From Marinobacter mangrovi (GTDB lineage: Bacteria > Pseudomonadota > Gammaproteobacteria > Pseudomonadales > Oleiphilaceae): a DNA stretch of 64,000 nucleotides. The stretch is taken from positions 930,001-994,000 of the forward strand of contig NZ_JAERVO010000001.1 of NCBI RefSeq assembly GCF_016798325.1, written 5' to 3'. The position numbers and the translations under genes were made by a program. The notes under the pieces were generated by a model. That model had not been told where the DNA came from. It saw nothing but the letters and a program-made list of their open reading frames with translations, and did no database searches. Shown here in pieces: positions 48,243-57,235 of the stretch. The stretch's first letter is position 1, and each line of letters opens with the position of its first letter.

Positions 48243-48568
48243 TCTGGCACTCCTCGCCGCTTGTTTTTAATGAAGGAGGCTCAGGAGTTAAACCCGAGCC
48301 TTCCTAAGCCTAGCTGTTGTTTGGGCTCCCCGCTTTTCCGATTAAGTCCAAACCGCTCTTTTATCCAAAAAATCGATTTATTGAATCGAACAAACCGAAT
48401 ACGGAGACGCCGAAAATCGCAACATAAACCCCTGTTTGCAAAGGTGTTATTTCATATCGCTTTTAAGTGCGATCGGCTATTAGCATATTTTCAAATAATC
48501 ATTTAGTGCATAAGGCAAAGCTGGTATCTTAGCCGCCACATTGAATTAGTGTATCCGGGAACCGTTTT
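48243..48568. other. AT-rich leader between the small peptide gene and the siroheme reductase gene
   Basis: This 326-base gap has no ORF of note. An imperfect GGCTC/GAGCC hairpin lies at about 48272-48307. The last 100 bases are very AT-rich and should hold the reductase promoter, possibly with an activator site, but no consensus -35/-10 pair is clear. Confidence 0.5.
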
Positions 48569-50221
48569 ATGTACGTTTACGACGAATATGATCGGCAGAT
48601 CCTGAACGAGCGCGTTGCGCAGTTCCGGCATCAGACTGATCGCGCCATGGCTGGTGAACTCGCCGAGGATGAATTCCTGCCGTTGCGACTGCAGAATGGC
48701 CTGTATATCCAGCGGGTAGCGCCCATGCTGCGTATCGCCGTTCCCTACGGCATGCTGCGCGCCAAGCAGCTGCGCCGGCTGGCCCGCATTACGCGCGACT
48801 ACGACAAGGGCTACGCGCACTTCACCACGCGTCAGAATGTGCAGTTGAACTGGCCGGCCGTTGAGGACGTCCCCGACATTCTCGCCGAGCTGGCCGAAGT
48901 GGAAATGCATGCCAACCAGACCAGCGGCAACTGCATCCGGAACACGACAACGGACCAGTTTGCCGGCGTCCAGTCCGACGAAGAGCTGGATCCGCGCCCT
49001 TACTGTGAACTGATCCGCCAGTGGTCAACCTACCACCCGGAATTCGCCTTCCTGCCGCGTAAGTTCAAGGTGGCCGTTAACGCCTCCGAGAATCACGACC
49101 GCGCAGCCGTGCAGGTGCATGACATTGGCCTGGAAATCGTCCGTAATGACGCTGGCGACATCGGCTTCCGCGTGTACGTCGGTGGTGGCCTGGGCCGTAC
49201 CCCGGTGGTCGGCCCGGTGATCCGTGAGTTCCTGCCGGAACTGGATCTGCTGACCTACCTGGAAGCGATCCTGCGGGTCTACAACCGTTACGGCCGTCGC
49301 GACAACAAGTTCAAGGCCCGGATCAAGATCCTGGTCAAGGCCATGACGCCGGAAGTGTTTGCCGAGAAGGTCGAGGAAGAGTGGGCGCATATCAAGGACA
49401 CTCCGACTCGCCTGACACCCGAAGCCATTGAACGGGTCAAGACCTTCTTTACCGAGCCGGACTACGCCGCTCTGGACGACAACCCGGACGCCCTGGTTGC
49501 CCAGCGTGCCGAAAGCAAGGCATTCGATGCCTGGGTCAAACGCAACGTCGACGCCCACAAGAAACCGGGCTACAGCATTGTGACCCTGACCCTGAAGAAA
49601 ACCGGTGTACCGCCAGGTGACGTCACCGATCGTCAACTCGAGCAGATTGCCGACCTCGCCGAACAGTACAGCTTTGGCGAAGTCCGCGTGACGCACCAGC
49701 AGAACGTCGTACTGGCCGATGTGCGCCAGGACCAGCTGTTTGAACTGTGGCAGGCGATCCGCCCGATGGGCTTCGCCACCGCTAACCTGGGCACGCTGAC
49801 CGACATCATCTGCTGCCCCGGCGGCGACTACTGCGCCCTGGCCAACGCCAAGTCGATTCCGGTGGCGGAGGCCATCCAGCGCCGCTTTGACGACATGGAC
49901 TATGTCTACGATCTGGGCGACATCGATCTGAACATTTCCGGGTGCATGAACGCCTGTGGCCACCACCATGTGGGCAACATCGGTGTACTTGGTGTCGACA
50001 AGAAGGGCGAAGAGTTCTACCAGATTTCCCTGGGCGGCTCGTCACAGCGCGATGCGTCACTGGGCAAGATTCTGGGCCCGTCCTTTGCCCGCGAGGAAAT
50101 GCCCGAAGTGATCGAAAAGATCATCAACGTCTACGTCGACAAGCGGACCGAGGAAGAAACCTTCCTGGACACCTACCGTCGCATTGGCATCGATCCCTTC
50201 AAGGAGCGTGTATATGCCTGA
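48569..50221 (+). CDS. Nitrite/sulfite reductase hemoprotein (CysI-like)
   Basis: The 550-residue siroheme enzyme has two ferredoxin-like repeats with TRQNVQLNW and THQQNVVLA. The cluster/siroheme cysteines are in CPGGDYC (C-x5-C) and CMNACG (C-x3-C). It should reduce sulfite to sulfide, or nitrite to ammonia, with six electrons. The DUF934 partner directly downstream favours assimilatory sulfite reduction. No flavoprotein subunit is adjacent, so the electron donor is unknown. Confidence 0.92.
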   Translation: MYVYDEYDRQILNERVAQFRHQTDRAMAGELAEDEFLPLRLQNGLYIQRVAPMLRIAVPYGMLRAKQLRRLARITRDYDKGYAHFTTRQNVQLNWPAVEDVPDILAELAEVEMHANQTSGNCIRNTTTDQFAGVQSDEELDPRPYCELIRQWSTYHPEFAFLPRKFKVAVNASENHDRAAVQVHDIGLEIVRNDAGDIGFRVYVGGGLGRTPVVGPVIREFLPELDLLTYLEAILRVYNRYGRRDNKFKARIKILVKAMTPEVFAEKVEEEWAHIKDTPTRLTPEAIERVKTFFTEPDYAALDDNPDALVAQRAESKAFDAWVKRNVDAHKKPGYSIVTLTLKKTGVPPGDVTDRQLEQIADLAEQYSFGEVRVTHQQNVVLADVRQDQLFELWQAIRPMGFATANLGTLTDIICCPGGDYCALANAKSIPVAEAIQRRFDDMDYVYDLGDIDLNISGCMNACGHHHVGNIGVLGVDKKGEEFYQISLGGSSQRDASLGKILGPSFAREEMPEVIEKIINVYVDKRTEEETFLDTYRRIGIDPFKERVYA

Positions 50222-50714
50222 TTTGATTCGCCACGATGGCATCCACAACGATGAATGGACCCTGGTGTCTGCCCCGGAAGAGGGTCAGGAGCTGATCCTG
50301 CCGGACGGCCCTGCCCTGTTGCCGGCCGCGGTCTGGAAAGAAAATCGCAACCACTACGCCGGCCGCAACGACATCGGCATCTGGTTCGACAGCCATGAAG
50401 AGCCGGAGCACTACTCCGACCTGATCGGCGACCTGCCGGTGATTGCCGTGAACTTCCCCAAGTTCACCGATGGCCGCGGTTACAGCATCGCCCGCCTGCT
50501 CCGTGAGCGTTATGGCTACACCGGCGAGCTGCGCGCCGTGGGCGATGTGCTGCTTGACCAGCTGTTCTATATGAAGCGTTGCGGTTTCAACGCCTATGCG
50601 CTTCGGGCAGACAAGGACATCAACCAGGCCGAGCATTGCCTGAACGTCTTCAGCAACACCTATCAGGCGGCTGCCGACATTGAGGAACCGCTGTTCCGTC
50701 GTCGTGCGTCCTGA
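50214..50714 (+). CDS. DUF934 protein, partner of the siroheme reductase
   Basis: The 166-residue protein has IAVNFPKFTDGRGYSIARLLRERYG, GDVLLDQLFYMKRCGFNAY and ALRADKDI, the DUF934 signature. These proteins occur beside NirA/CysI-like reductases and are suspected to help assemble or feed them; the exact role is open. The ATG at 50214 overlaps the reductase by 8 bases and follows AAGGAG. A terminator follows. Confidence 0.9.
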   Translation: MPDLIRHDGIHNDEWTLVSAPEEGQELILPDGPALLPAAVWKENRNHYAGRNDIGIWFDSHEEPEHYSDLIGDLPVIAVNFPKFTDGRGYSIARLLRERYGYTGELRAVGDVLLDQLFYMKRCGFNAYALRADKDINQAEHCLNVFSNTYQAAADIEEPLFRRRAS

Positions 50715-50732
50715 TCAGCACCTGCGTTGATA

Positions 50733-50766
50733 CAAAAAGACGGCCCAAGGGCCGTCTTTTTTGTTT
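50733..50766 (+). terminator. Rho-independent terminator after the reductase operon
   Basis: GACGGCCC (50739-50746) pairs with GGGCCGTC (50749-50756) around two bases, with six Ts behind and five As in front. It could act in both directions. Confidence 0.92.
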
Positions 50767-50811
50767 GTGGATCATTGGGAAAGATGCGCTCGCGGCCTCT
50801 GGGTGCCGCTG

Positions 50812-50913
50812 GCAGCCCTGCGGGCTGCTCCGAAGCTGAAGCGTCGGCTACATTCAAAAAGCCAACTCGAGTGTGTAGCAGACGCTTTAGCTTCTGAGGC
50901 GCCGATAGGCGCC
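50812..50913. repeat. REP/BIME-like inverted repeat with GTAG heads
   Basis: Two half-elements face each other. Each begins TGTAGCnGACGCTTnAGCTTC (head ends at 50852 on the minus strand and 50874 on the plus strand) and ends in a GC-rich hairpin. The hairpins are GCAGCCC/GGGCTGC at 50812-50828 and GGCGCC/GGCGCC at 50898-50913. The GTAG head plus hairpin is the pattern of REP elements mobilised by REP-associated tyrosine transposases. It lies between the terminator and the acuI stop. No transposase gene and no second copy were seen in the window. Confidence 0.75.
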
Positions 50914-50934
50914 CCCTGCGCATCAAACGGTCCG

Positions 50935-51927
50935 TTAGCCTCGACCGTGCACCAACACCAGACTGCCTGCGGATTGCCCCTTCAGAAACGCCTGCAACGC
51001 ATCGTCCAGTTCATCAAACCCGATATCCCGGGCGCTGGCTTCGGTCACCGGGCAAGCCCATTCGCCAGACAGCCTGGACCAGATGGCCTGTTTATCGGCC
51101 AGAGGGATCTCCACTGAGTCCACGCCCAGCAGATTGATGCCGCGCAGGATAAATGGCAACACGGTGGTTTCCAGCTGAGGGCCGGCGACCAGGCCGCAGC
51201 AGGACACGGAACCACCCGGATTCACCTGCTTCAGGAGCTCGGCCAGCGGGCCGCCCCCAACGGTGTCCACAGCGTTGGCAAACCGCGGTTTGAGCAACGG
51301 CTTTTTCTCCGGATCCAGGGCGTCGCGCCCCATCAGCTCCTCGGCACCCAGCTTTTTGAGGGCATCCGCCTGACCAGCCTTGCCGCTGATCGCGGTAACC
51401 TTGAAACCCAGACCTGACAGGATTTCGACTGCCACGCTGCCGACCGCCCCGCTGGCCCCGGAGACGGCCACAGGGCCCTGTTCCGGCGTGGCTCCCATTT
51501 TCAGTAGCTTGGCGACACTCAGCCCGGCGGTCAGCCCGGCGGTGCCGTACACCATGGCCCGGCGCGCGTCCCAGCCCTCGGGCATCGTAACGACCCATTT
51601 GGCAGGCACCCGGATGTATTCACCAAAACCGCCGGCGGTGTTCATGCCGAGATCGTAGCCGGTCACGATAACCTGCTGCCCGACCGCTGGCGTGCCACTA
51701 GCGCTTTCCACCACCTCGCCGGCCGCATCAATGCCCGGCGTATGCGGGAAGGTGCGAGTAACGCCCTTATTACCAGATGCCGACAGCGCATCCTTGTAGT
51801 TCAGCGAGGAATGAGTGACGCGGATCAGAACCTCGCCTTCGGGGAGGTCGGCCGTATCGAGGGTTTCGACGCCCCCGACATACTGCCCGTCTTTTTCATG
51901 AACTCGCCAGGCTTTATAGGTGCTCAT
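50935..51927 (-). CDS. acuI: AcuI/YhdH family acrylyl-CoA reductase-type quinone oxidoreductase
   Basis: The 330-residue zinc-independent MDR protein has SSLNYKDALSASG, HTPGIDAAGEV, YGTAGLTAGLSVAKL and the NADPH loop SGASGAVGSVAVEIL. It should reduce acryloyl-CoA or related activated double bonds with NADPH; in marine bacteria AcuI detoxifies acrylate from DMSP. It has a strong ribosome site (GGGAAGGA). No DMSP lyase or propionyl-CoA genes are nearby, so the specific substrate is inferred from the family. Confidence 0.87.
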   Translation of the reverse strand: MSTYKAWRVHEKDGQYVGGVETLDTADLPEGEVLIRVTHSSLNYKDALSASGNKGVTRTFPHTPGIDAAGEVVESASGTPAVGQQVIVTGYDLGMNTAGGFGEYIRVPAKWVVTMPEGWDARRAMVYGTAGLTAGLSVAKLLKMGATPEQGPVAVSGASGAVGSVAVEILSGLGFKVTAISGKAGQADALKKLGAEELMGRDALDPEKKPLLKPRFANAVDTVGGGPLAELLKQVNPGGSVSCCGLVAGPQLETTVLPFILRGINLLGVDSVEIPLADKQAIWSRLSGEWACPVTEASARDIGFDELDDALQAFLKGQSAGSLVLVHGRG

Positions 51928-51975
51928 CTGAAATCCTTCCCTTGTTGTTGGTTTCGGGGATGACGAAACGCCAGT

Positions 51976-53043
51976 TCACTGCAGGTTACGGTGACGCAGC
52001 ATCCCGGCCAGTTTCCAGAAACTGTGTTCGATCGCGCCGCTGGCTGCAAGCCCGAGTTTTTCCGGCAGTGTGCGCTTGCGGCGGAAGGTGACGGAAACGA
52101 CTTCGGCCCGCTCACAGGCATCGATCAGGTACTCATCCGATGTCTTCAGCTCGTCGATCAGGTGAACATCGAGGGCGCGCTGGCCGAACCAGATGTCACC
52201 ATTGGCCACCGCTTCAATATCCACGGCCGGACGGCGTTCGCCGACGTATTCCTTGAACAGTACGTGCGTGTCTTCCAGATCTTCCAGGAATTTCTTGCGA
52301 CCCTTGTCGGTATTCTCACCAAACATGGTCAGCGTGCGTTTGTATTCGCCGGCGGTCAGGATCTCAAAGTCCACGTCATTCTTCTTGAGCAGGCGATGAA
52401 AGTTCGGCAGCTGGGCCACTACACCGATCGAGCCCAGGATGGCAAACGGCGATGCCACAATGCGATCGGCCACACAGGCCATCATGTAACCACCACTGGC
52501 CGCCACCTTGTCGACGCAGGCCGTCAGCGGAATGCCTTTGGCGCGCACACGATCCAGTTGCGCCGCCGCGAGGCCGTACGCATGAACCAGGCCGCCCGGG
52601 CTTTCCAGGCGGATGACCACTTCATCCCGCTCCGGCTCCGCCAGGCTCAGGACGGCGGTGATGGACTTGCGCAACTGGTCGTTATCGCTCGCCTTGATGT
52701 CGCCGTTGAAATCGAGCACGAACACACGTGGCCTGGTGATGTCCTCCTTGCTCTCGCCACTCTTGGCGGCCTTTTTCTCGGCTTTCGCCTCTGCCTTCTT
52801 CTGCTTCTTGCGGGCTTTTTGCCAGGCTTTGCGGTCAGAATCCCCCAGCAGCTTCTGGTGCAGGTTTTCCTTGAGGCGCTTAAACCCCTCGTTGAGGCGT
52901 TTGACGTGAAGCTCCCCGTCCGATTCGTCACCGTCCTGCTTGCGGTGGGCGGCAGAAACCACCGCGGTCACAATCACCAGCACCGCCACCACAAAAGTGA
53001 CCGTCTTCGCGAGGAATAGCCCGTAATCCGTCAGAAATTCCAA
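51976..53043 (-). CDS. sohB: SohB inner-membrane signal-peptide-peptidase-like protease
   Basis: The 355-residue S49 peptidase has an N-terminal transmembrane helix (about 10-31) and a charged Lys/Ala-rich region at about 70-95. The SohB/SppA fold has catalytic serine in DKVAASGGYMMACV and catalytic lysine in AGEYKRTLTMFG. The start is TTG at 53043: it gives the family start EFLTDYGLFLAKTV, and GGAG lies 8 bases upstream. It ends 48 bases before acuI starts and may share its transcript. Confidence 0.93.
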   Translation of the reverse strand: MEFLTDYGLFLAKTVTFVVAVLVIVTAVVSAAHRKQDGDESDGELHVKRLNEGFKRLKENLHQKLLGDSDRKAWQKARKKQKKAEAKAEKKAAKSGESKEDITRPRVFVLDFNGDIKASDNDQLRKSITAVLSLAEPERDEVVIRLESPGGLVHAYGLAAAQLDRVRAKGIPLTACVDKVAASGGYMMACVADRIVASPFAILGSIGVVAQLPNFHRLLKKNDVDFEILTAGEYKRTLTMFGENTDKGRKKFLEDLEDTHVLFKEYVGERRPAVDIEAVANGDIWFGQRALDVHLIDELKTSDEYLIDACERAEVVSVTFRRKRTLPEKLGLAASGAIEHSFWKLAGMLRHRNLQ

Positions 53044-53295
53044 ATCTGTTCTCCGTTTACCCGATGCGGTTGTCGATGGTGAGCCCGATCACACCTGTCG
53101 GACCCAACAAACCCGATGATTGTAACCGAGGGTGAGTACGCCGAACGAGGCCCGTTAGATTCCTTTTTCAAACAAGCGTTCGATCGAGCTTGACAGGGTT
53201 TGGCGCGGTCCCTAAAGTCGAACTGGTTTCGCCGGAATCCTGCCCGGGCAGCACCGGCACCACGCTTTTAGACGCTCACTCAAAAGGGAAAAACA

Positions 53296-53610
53296 ATGTC
53301 TGTAGCTCAGGTTTTTGAAAAACTGGAACAGAACTTTAACGCCGATGCCGCTGCTGGTATGGATCTGGTTTTCCAGTTCAACATCGAAGATGACAAAAAC
53401 TACCACCTGGTCATCAACGACGGTACCTGCCAGCTGAACGAAGGCGATCACGACGATCCGTCCGTCACCCTGATCATGAACTCCGAAACCCTGCAGGGCA
53501 TCGTTTCCGGCGAAACAGACGGCATGCAGGCATTCATGGCCGGTCAGCTGCGCGCCGAGGGCGACATGATGCTGGCGACCAAGCTGGGCGAACTGTTCAG
53601 CATGGGCTAA
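53296..53610 (+). CDS. SCP2 sterol-binding domain protein
   Basis: The 104-residue protein is a single SCP2 domain: GMDLVFQFNIEDDKNYHLVIN, then SVTLIMNSETLQGIVSGETDGMQAFMAGQLRAEGDM, ending KLGELFSMG. It should bind a hydrophobic ligand such as a fatty acyl chain or quinone. The ATG has GGGAAAAAC upstream. The 250-base gap to sohB holds no gene. Confidence 0.93.
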   Translation: MSVAQVFEKLEQNFNADAAAGMDLVFQFNIEDDKNYHLVINDGTCQLNEGDHDDPSVTLIMNSETLQGIVSGETDGMQAFMAGQLRAEGDMMLATKLGELFSMG

Positions 53611-53620
53611 GTGCCCGTTC

Positions 53621-53650
53621 TCCGGACCGGTGCTGCGGCTTCGGTCCGGA
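53621..53650 (+). terminator. Hairpin after the SCP2 gene
   Basis: TCCGGACCG (53621-53629) pairs perfectly with CGGTCCGGA (53642-53650) 10 bases past the stop. There is no T-run, so terminator function is likely but unproven. It also faces the convergent gene at 53680. Confidence 0.55.
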
Positions 53651-53679
53651 TCGCCCTTCGTCATCGTCCCGCCTGCTGA

Positions 53680-54336
53680 TCACCCCGCCTTCGGAAACCA
53701 CTCCTCCATGGCTTCACGCGCCTGTTGATTTCCGGGCAGCGCCACCAGCCCGCTACTGGAGAGCCGAACATCAAAGATCGCCCCGTCTTTGAGCGGCATG
53801 AACGTCGCGTTACCGTACACCGCTTCCACGAACGGCAAACCGAATTCCTGATCCAGCGTCCAGGCATCGAACCAGGAATCCTGTCCTAACGAATACACGG
53901 TACGCTCACCACTGCGCTCCTGCTCCAGACTGACGTATCGGCCGCTGAGGCGCTCCAGCCGGTAAGCCGGCGGTACGCCAACCCAGGCCAGTGGGCCGGC
54001 GAGCCGGATGATCCGGGCATCCACCTGCCATTGGTCGCCACGCAGGGTGACGTCCAGGGGCGGCTGCTCATCGCGCTCCAGGCGGACGCGCCAGGTCTGG
54101 GGGCCACTCTTCGTCACACCGATGGTGGCAATGGTTTCCATGCTGTCCAGGGACTGGTAATGGCGCAGATCCAGCGCCAGCAATCCAATGTAGGCGCCGG
54201 CAAGGATCAGGAGGATGGCGAAGGTCCCCTTGAGCCAGCTGAAGAACCAGCGGGGACGAATGAAGAAGGCCAGACCGAACAGGGCCAGCAGGCCGCCGAC
54301 GGCAGCCAGAGTCAGCAGGGCAAAATCCTGGGGCAT
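53680..54336 (-). CDS. Hypothetical membrane-anchored protein
   Basis: The 218-residue protein has two transmembrane helices near the N-terminus (about 5-26 and 33-54) joined by RPRWFFSWLKG. A soluble region of about 160 residues follows, rich in beta-type segments (LGQDSWFDAWTLDQEFGLPFVEAVYG). No domain is recognised. It lies between the SCP2 gene and fimL. The soluble part should face the cytoplasm or periplasm depending on topology, which cannot be settled here. Confidence 0.75.
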   Translation of the reverse strand: MPQDFALLTLAAVGGLLALFGLAFFIRPRWFFSWLKGTFAILLILAGAYIGLLALDLRHYQSLDSMETIATIGVTKSGPQTWRVRLERDEQPPLDVTLRGDQWQVDARIIRLAGPLAWVGVPPAYRLERLSGRYVSLEQERSGERTVYSLGQDSWFDAWTLDQEFGLPFVEAVYGNATFMPLKDGAIFDVRLSSSGLVALPGNQQAREAMEEWFPKAG

Positions 54337-54407
54337 ACAGGGCTCTCTTGTTGTCGAGGGCCGCGACGACCTTTCGGGTCATCCCCGGCTGTCAGCCAAC
54401 TGCTCGC

Positions 54408-54426
54408 GGAGCCTCTGTGAGGCTCC
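54408..54426 (-). terminator. Hairpin at the fimL stop
   Basis: GGAGCCTC (54408-54415) and GAGGCTCC (54419-54426) pair perfectly around three bases, directly against the fimL TAG. There is no T-run, so it may be a weak terminator or an mRNA-stabilising stem. Confidence 0.5.
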
Positions 54427-56132
54427 TATAAACCGACATCCGCCAACGAGGATTCTGCCAGTTTGAGCAGATCCGGGTTGCGCTCGTCGCGGGTTCCAAT
54501 GCTTTCGATATAGTATTCCAGAGACGTCAGTGCGTCCGCCAGTGCTTCCAACACGGTGGCCGGCGGCGGCTCACGGGCGTCCAGTAGACGGGACTGGATC
54601 GAGTCGGCAATCCGGGCCAGGACGCCCGCACCCTCTTCGTCTTCCAGCATCATGAAGCCGCCCCAGATGCTGCGCAGCGTGGCCGGCAGATTGGCCAGGT
54701 GCAGCTTGTCGTAATCGGACTCGATGAACGCGGTAATGGCCCGCTTGGCCAGGGTCAATGCCGCCCTCGCCTCGTCTGCCACAACGATGTAGGCCTCGGT
54801 CAGGTAGGTGGACTCTTCCCGGCTGGCCGGCACCACGGCCAGGGTATCGGTCTCGGTGGTAATGCCCCGCTGGACCATTTGCAAGGTGGCATCCTCGATG
54901 CTCAGCACCGCATTGGCCAGATTGTAGAGCTCGTCGTCCTCAGGCAGCCGATTCTCCGCATGCCAGCGGCGCAGCTGGGCGGCTTCCTTGCGGGACAGGT
55001 CCGCCAGCTTGTTCAGATCCAGAACGGACAGCGTCGCCGCCAGCTGGTCCAACGACCCGGCAATCGAGGCCAGTTCGTTCAGGTCCGGCTCAATGCCCCG
55101 CTCGATAATGTCCACTTTGTCCTTGAGCTGGTTGAGCTCTTCCTGCAGCGCGTTGGACAGGGATTTCAGAACATCGGTCCCCGGCCCGTAGAGACGCTTG
55201 CGATGGGACTCCAGGATGTTTTCCGGGAACTCCGTCGGCGTGATGCCATAAGCCTGAAGCACCTGGGCCACTTCCGGGTTGGCGCTCCCACTGCGATACA
55301 GGATGTAGACCAGCTCCTTGAACAGGGAGTCCGGTGCGTCCTTGGCGATGGCCACTTTGCCGATGTAGACAATTTCGCGGGTGTATTTCTCGATCCGCAT
55401 GAACAGGCGTTTGCGGGATTTGCCGAAGCCCATCTCCCGGTCCTGCATGGTATCGGCCACCACCGACAACAGGCACCAGAGCTGCCCCATCGGCGCTCCG
55501 TTGCAAAGGCGCGCGAACCCTTTCGCCGCCCGCGCGATCAACTTGCGATTGACGCGTTCGTTACGCTCCCGGAGCACGCCCAGCAGACCAATCTGGTACA
55601 TCAGGCGCATGCGCCGGGCGTGGATGTCGAAATCGGCCTCGTCGCCACCCAACGGATTCAACGTCAGGCTGGCACAGAAATCCGGCCGTTTACGGGCATC
55701 CACTTCAAAGAAACAGGATTCGGGGAACGGCTTCTCGCCGCGGGAAACGCGCAGGTCGTTGGTAATGGGCAGCAGCAGTTCCGGATGATCTGCACGCTGT
55801 TGCTGGTAGTACTCCACGTAGCGACGCAGGATAAACAGGGCGCTGCTGAGTGCCGCCAACAGGGTGTTCTTGTCGTCATTGGCGCCTACGGGAACGTCGT
55901 TGGCTACGGCCACCGCTTCCTGACACAGCAGCGTACCGCCGCGCAGTTCGACAAGCACGAAGATACCACGCAGCTGGTTCAGGAAATCGACACAGTTCTG
56001 GAGATCCTCGCCACTCTCACGATTCTCCTGAAAGCGTTCGAGGCTGCTCTCGGCCTGTTTGATGGTCTGTTCTATTTCATTCTTGACCAGATCAAACGAC
56101 TGAGATTTCGTCGCGAGTGACGATTGAACCAT
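54426..56132 (-). CDS. fimL: FimL-like protein (ChpA-like histidine phosphotransfer scaffold)
   Basis: The 568-residue, mostly helical protein resembles P. aeruginosa FimL: LVKNEIEQTIKQAESSLERF, LNQLRGIFVLVELRGG and AVAVANDVPVGANDDKNTLLAALSSALFILRRY near the start. It matches the N-terminal Hpt-like part of ChpA but lacks obvious phospho-histidine sites. In Pseudomonas FimL links type IV pili to cAMP signalling through FimV and Vfr. No pil, chp or vfr genes are in the window. Recognition is by pattern, so the name is moderately sure. Confidence 0.78.
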   Translation of the reverse strand: MVQSSLATKSQSFDLVKNEIEQTIKQAESSLERFQENRESGEDLQNCVDFLNQLRGIFVLVELRGGTLLCQEAVAVANDVPVGANDDKNTLLAALSSALFILRRYVEYYQQQRADHPELLLPITNDLRVSRGEKPFPESCFFEVDARKRPDFCASLTLNPLGGDEADFDIHARRMRLMYQIGLLGVLRERNERVNRKLIARAAKGFARLCNGAPMGQLWCLLSVVADTMQDREMGFGKSRKRLFMRIEKYTREIVYIGKVAIAKDAPDSLFKELVYILYRSGSANPEVAQVLQAYGITPTEFPENILESHRKRLYGPGTDVLKSLSNALQEELNQLKDKVDIIERGIEPDLNELASIAGSLDQLAATLSVLDLNKLADLSRKEAAQLRRWHAENRLPEDDELYNLANAVLSIEDATLQMVQRGITTETDTLAVVPASREESTYLTEAYIVVADEARAALTLAKRAITAFIESDYDKLHLANLPATLRSIWGGFMMLEDEEGAGVLARIADSIQSRLLDAREPPPATVLEALADALTSLEYYIESIGTRDERNPDLLKLAESSLADVGL

Positions 56133-56446
56133 AAATTGACGCTTCCCATATGCATTGCGGAGAGTACCGCTTCCCCTGCCGAGTGATCAGGTGACGACTC
56201 TGACCGGCGAACCGGCACCACCTGTGGCATTCAATGTGCGGCGAGATCAGACGCAGGCAGGCAAGCCGTCCGGAAGTCCCTGACTCGCTACGTCCTCACC
56301 CGTTTGCGTTCGTACACCCGTTATTGGAGCTTCTTTTATCCCGAACGCACGCGAAAAATAGCCGAATTAGCATTTACTTATAACACAAAACTCAAGTACC
56401 TCAAGAAAGGCCTTGTGTACTTATTTTGCTGGTTTTTGCCGTGGCG
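56133..56446. other. fimL-dnaQ intergenic region
   Basis: This 314-base gap has no gene. The right half (56330-56446) is AT-rich and contains the dnaQ terminator-like hairpin at 56394-56422. The left half is GC-rich and should include the fimL promoter on the minus strand, not resolved. Confidence 0.5.
56394..56422 (-). terminator. Terminator-like hairpin after dnaQ
   Basis: AAGTAC (56394-56399) pairs with GTACTT (56417-56422), with CAAG/CTTG pairing inside. On the minus strand it is followed by GAGTTTTGTG, a short T-rich tract. It lies about 25 bases past the dnaQ stop. Confidence 0.5.
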
Positions 56447-57184
56447 TTATTCGCCTGCCGGCTCAGCGGTTTCCGCAGCCGATATCATGCGGTTCCACAG
56501 GGCTTCACCGCCCGCCTTGGCGACCACCTCGATCAACGCATCATGCGCTTCGCTTTCTTCATTCGACGCGCGGATGACCCGGGTCTTGCGACGCTCAGCC
56601 GAGAGCCGCCGGATACCACCCACGGATTGATCACTGTCGCCTCCGTTTGCATCCAGGGACAGGGCCGTCTGACCGCCACTCAGCAGCAGGAAGACATCGG
56701 CGAGGATCTCCGCATCCAGCAAGGCGCCGTGGAGTTCCCGGTTGCTGTTGTCGATGCCGTAACGTTTGCACAAGGCATCCAGGTTGTTCTTCTGCCCCGG
56801 GTGCTTGGCGCGGGCCATGGCCAGGGAATCCACTACGCCGCAGTGGTCTTCGACTTTCCAGCCGGTCCCGAGCTGTCGGAATTCATGGTTGATGAAGCCT
56901 ACGTCGAACGCGGCGTTGTGAATGACCAGCTCGGCGCCCTTGATGAATTCAAAGAACTCGGTGGCCACATCGCGGAACAGTGGCTTGTCGGCCAGGAATT
57001 CGTTGGATATCCCGTGAACGGCCAGGGCTTCGGCCTCAACTTCCCGCTCCGGGTTGATATAGACGTGGTAGTGGCGGCCGGTCAGTTGGCGCTCCATCAT
57101 CTCGACACAGCCGATTTCGATAATCCGGTGGCCCTGTTCGGGATCAATACCGGTGGTTTCCGTATCCAGCACGATCTGGCGCAT
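56447..57184 (-). CDS. dnaQ: DNA polymerase III epsilon subunit
   Basis: The 245-residue proofreading 3'-5' exonuclease has DEDDh motifs: LDTETTG (D7, E9), HNAAFDVGF and LHGALLDAEILADV. The C-terminal 60 residues are the flexible tail for polymerase alpha binding. It lies 51 bases after rnhA, an arrangement shared by many gammaproteobacteria, and is the last gene of the methyltransferase-rnhA-dnaQ unit. Confidence 0.96.
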   Translation of the reverse strand: MRQIVLDTETTGIDPEQGHRIIEIGCVEMMERQLTGRHYHVYINPEREVEAEALAVHGISNEFLADKPLFRDVATEFFEFIKGAELVIHNAAFDVGFINHEFRQLGTGWKVEDHCGVVDSLAMARAKHPGQKNNLDALCKRYGIDNSNRELHGALLDAEILADVFLLLSGGQTALSLDANGGDSDQSVGGIRRLSAERRKTRVIRASNEESEAHDALIEVVAKAGGEALWNRMISAAETAEPAGE

Positions 57185-57235
57185 GGAGGACTCCCGTGGT
57201 TATAACGTCAATAAAAAGTCGATGAATCAGGCGGT

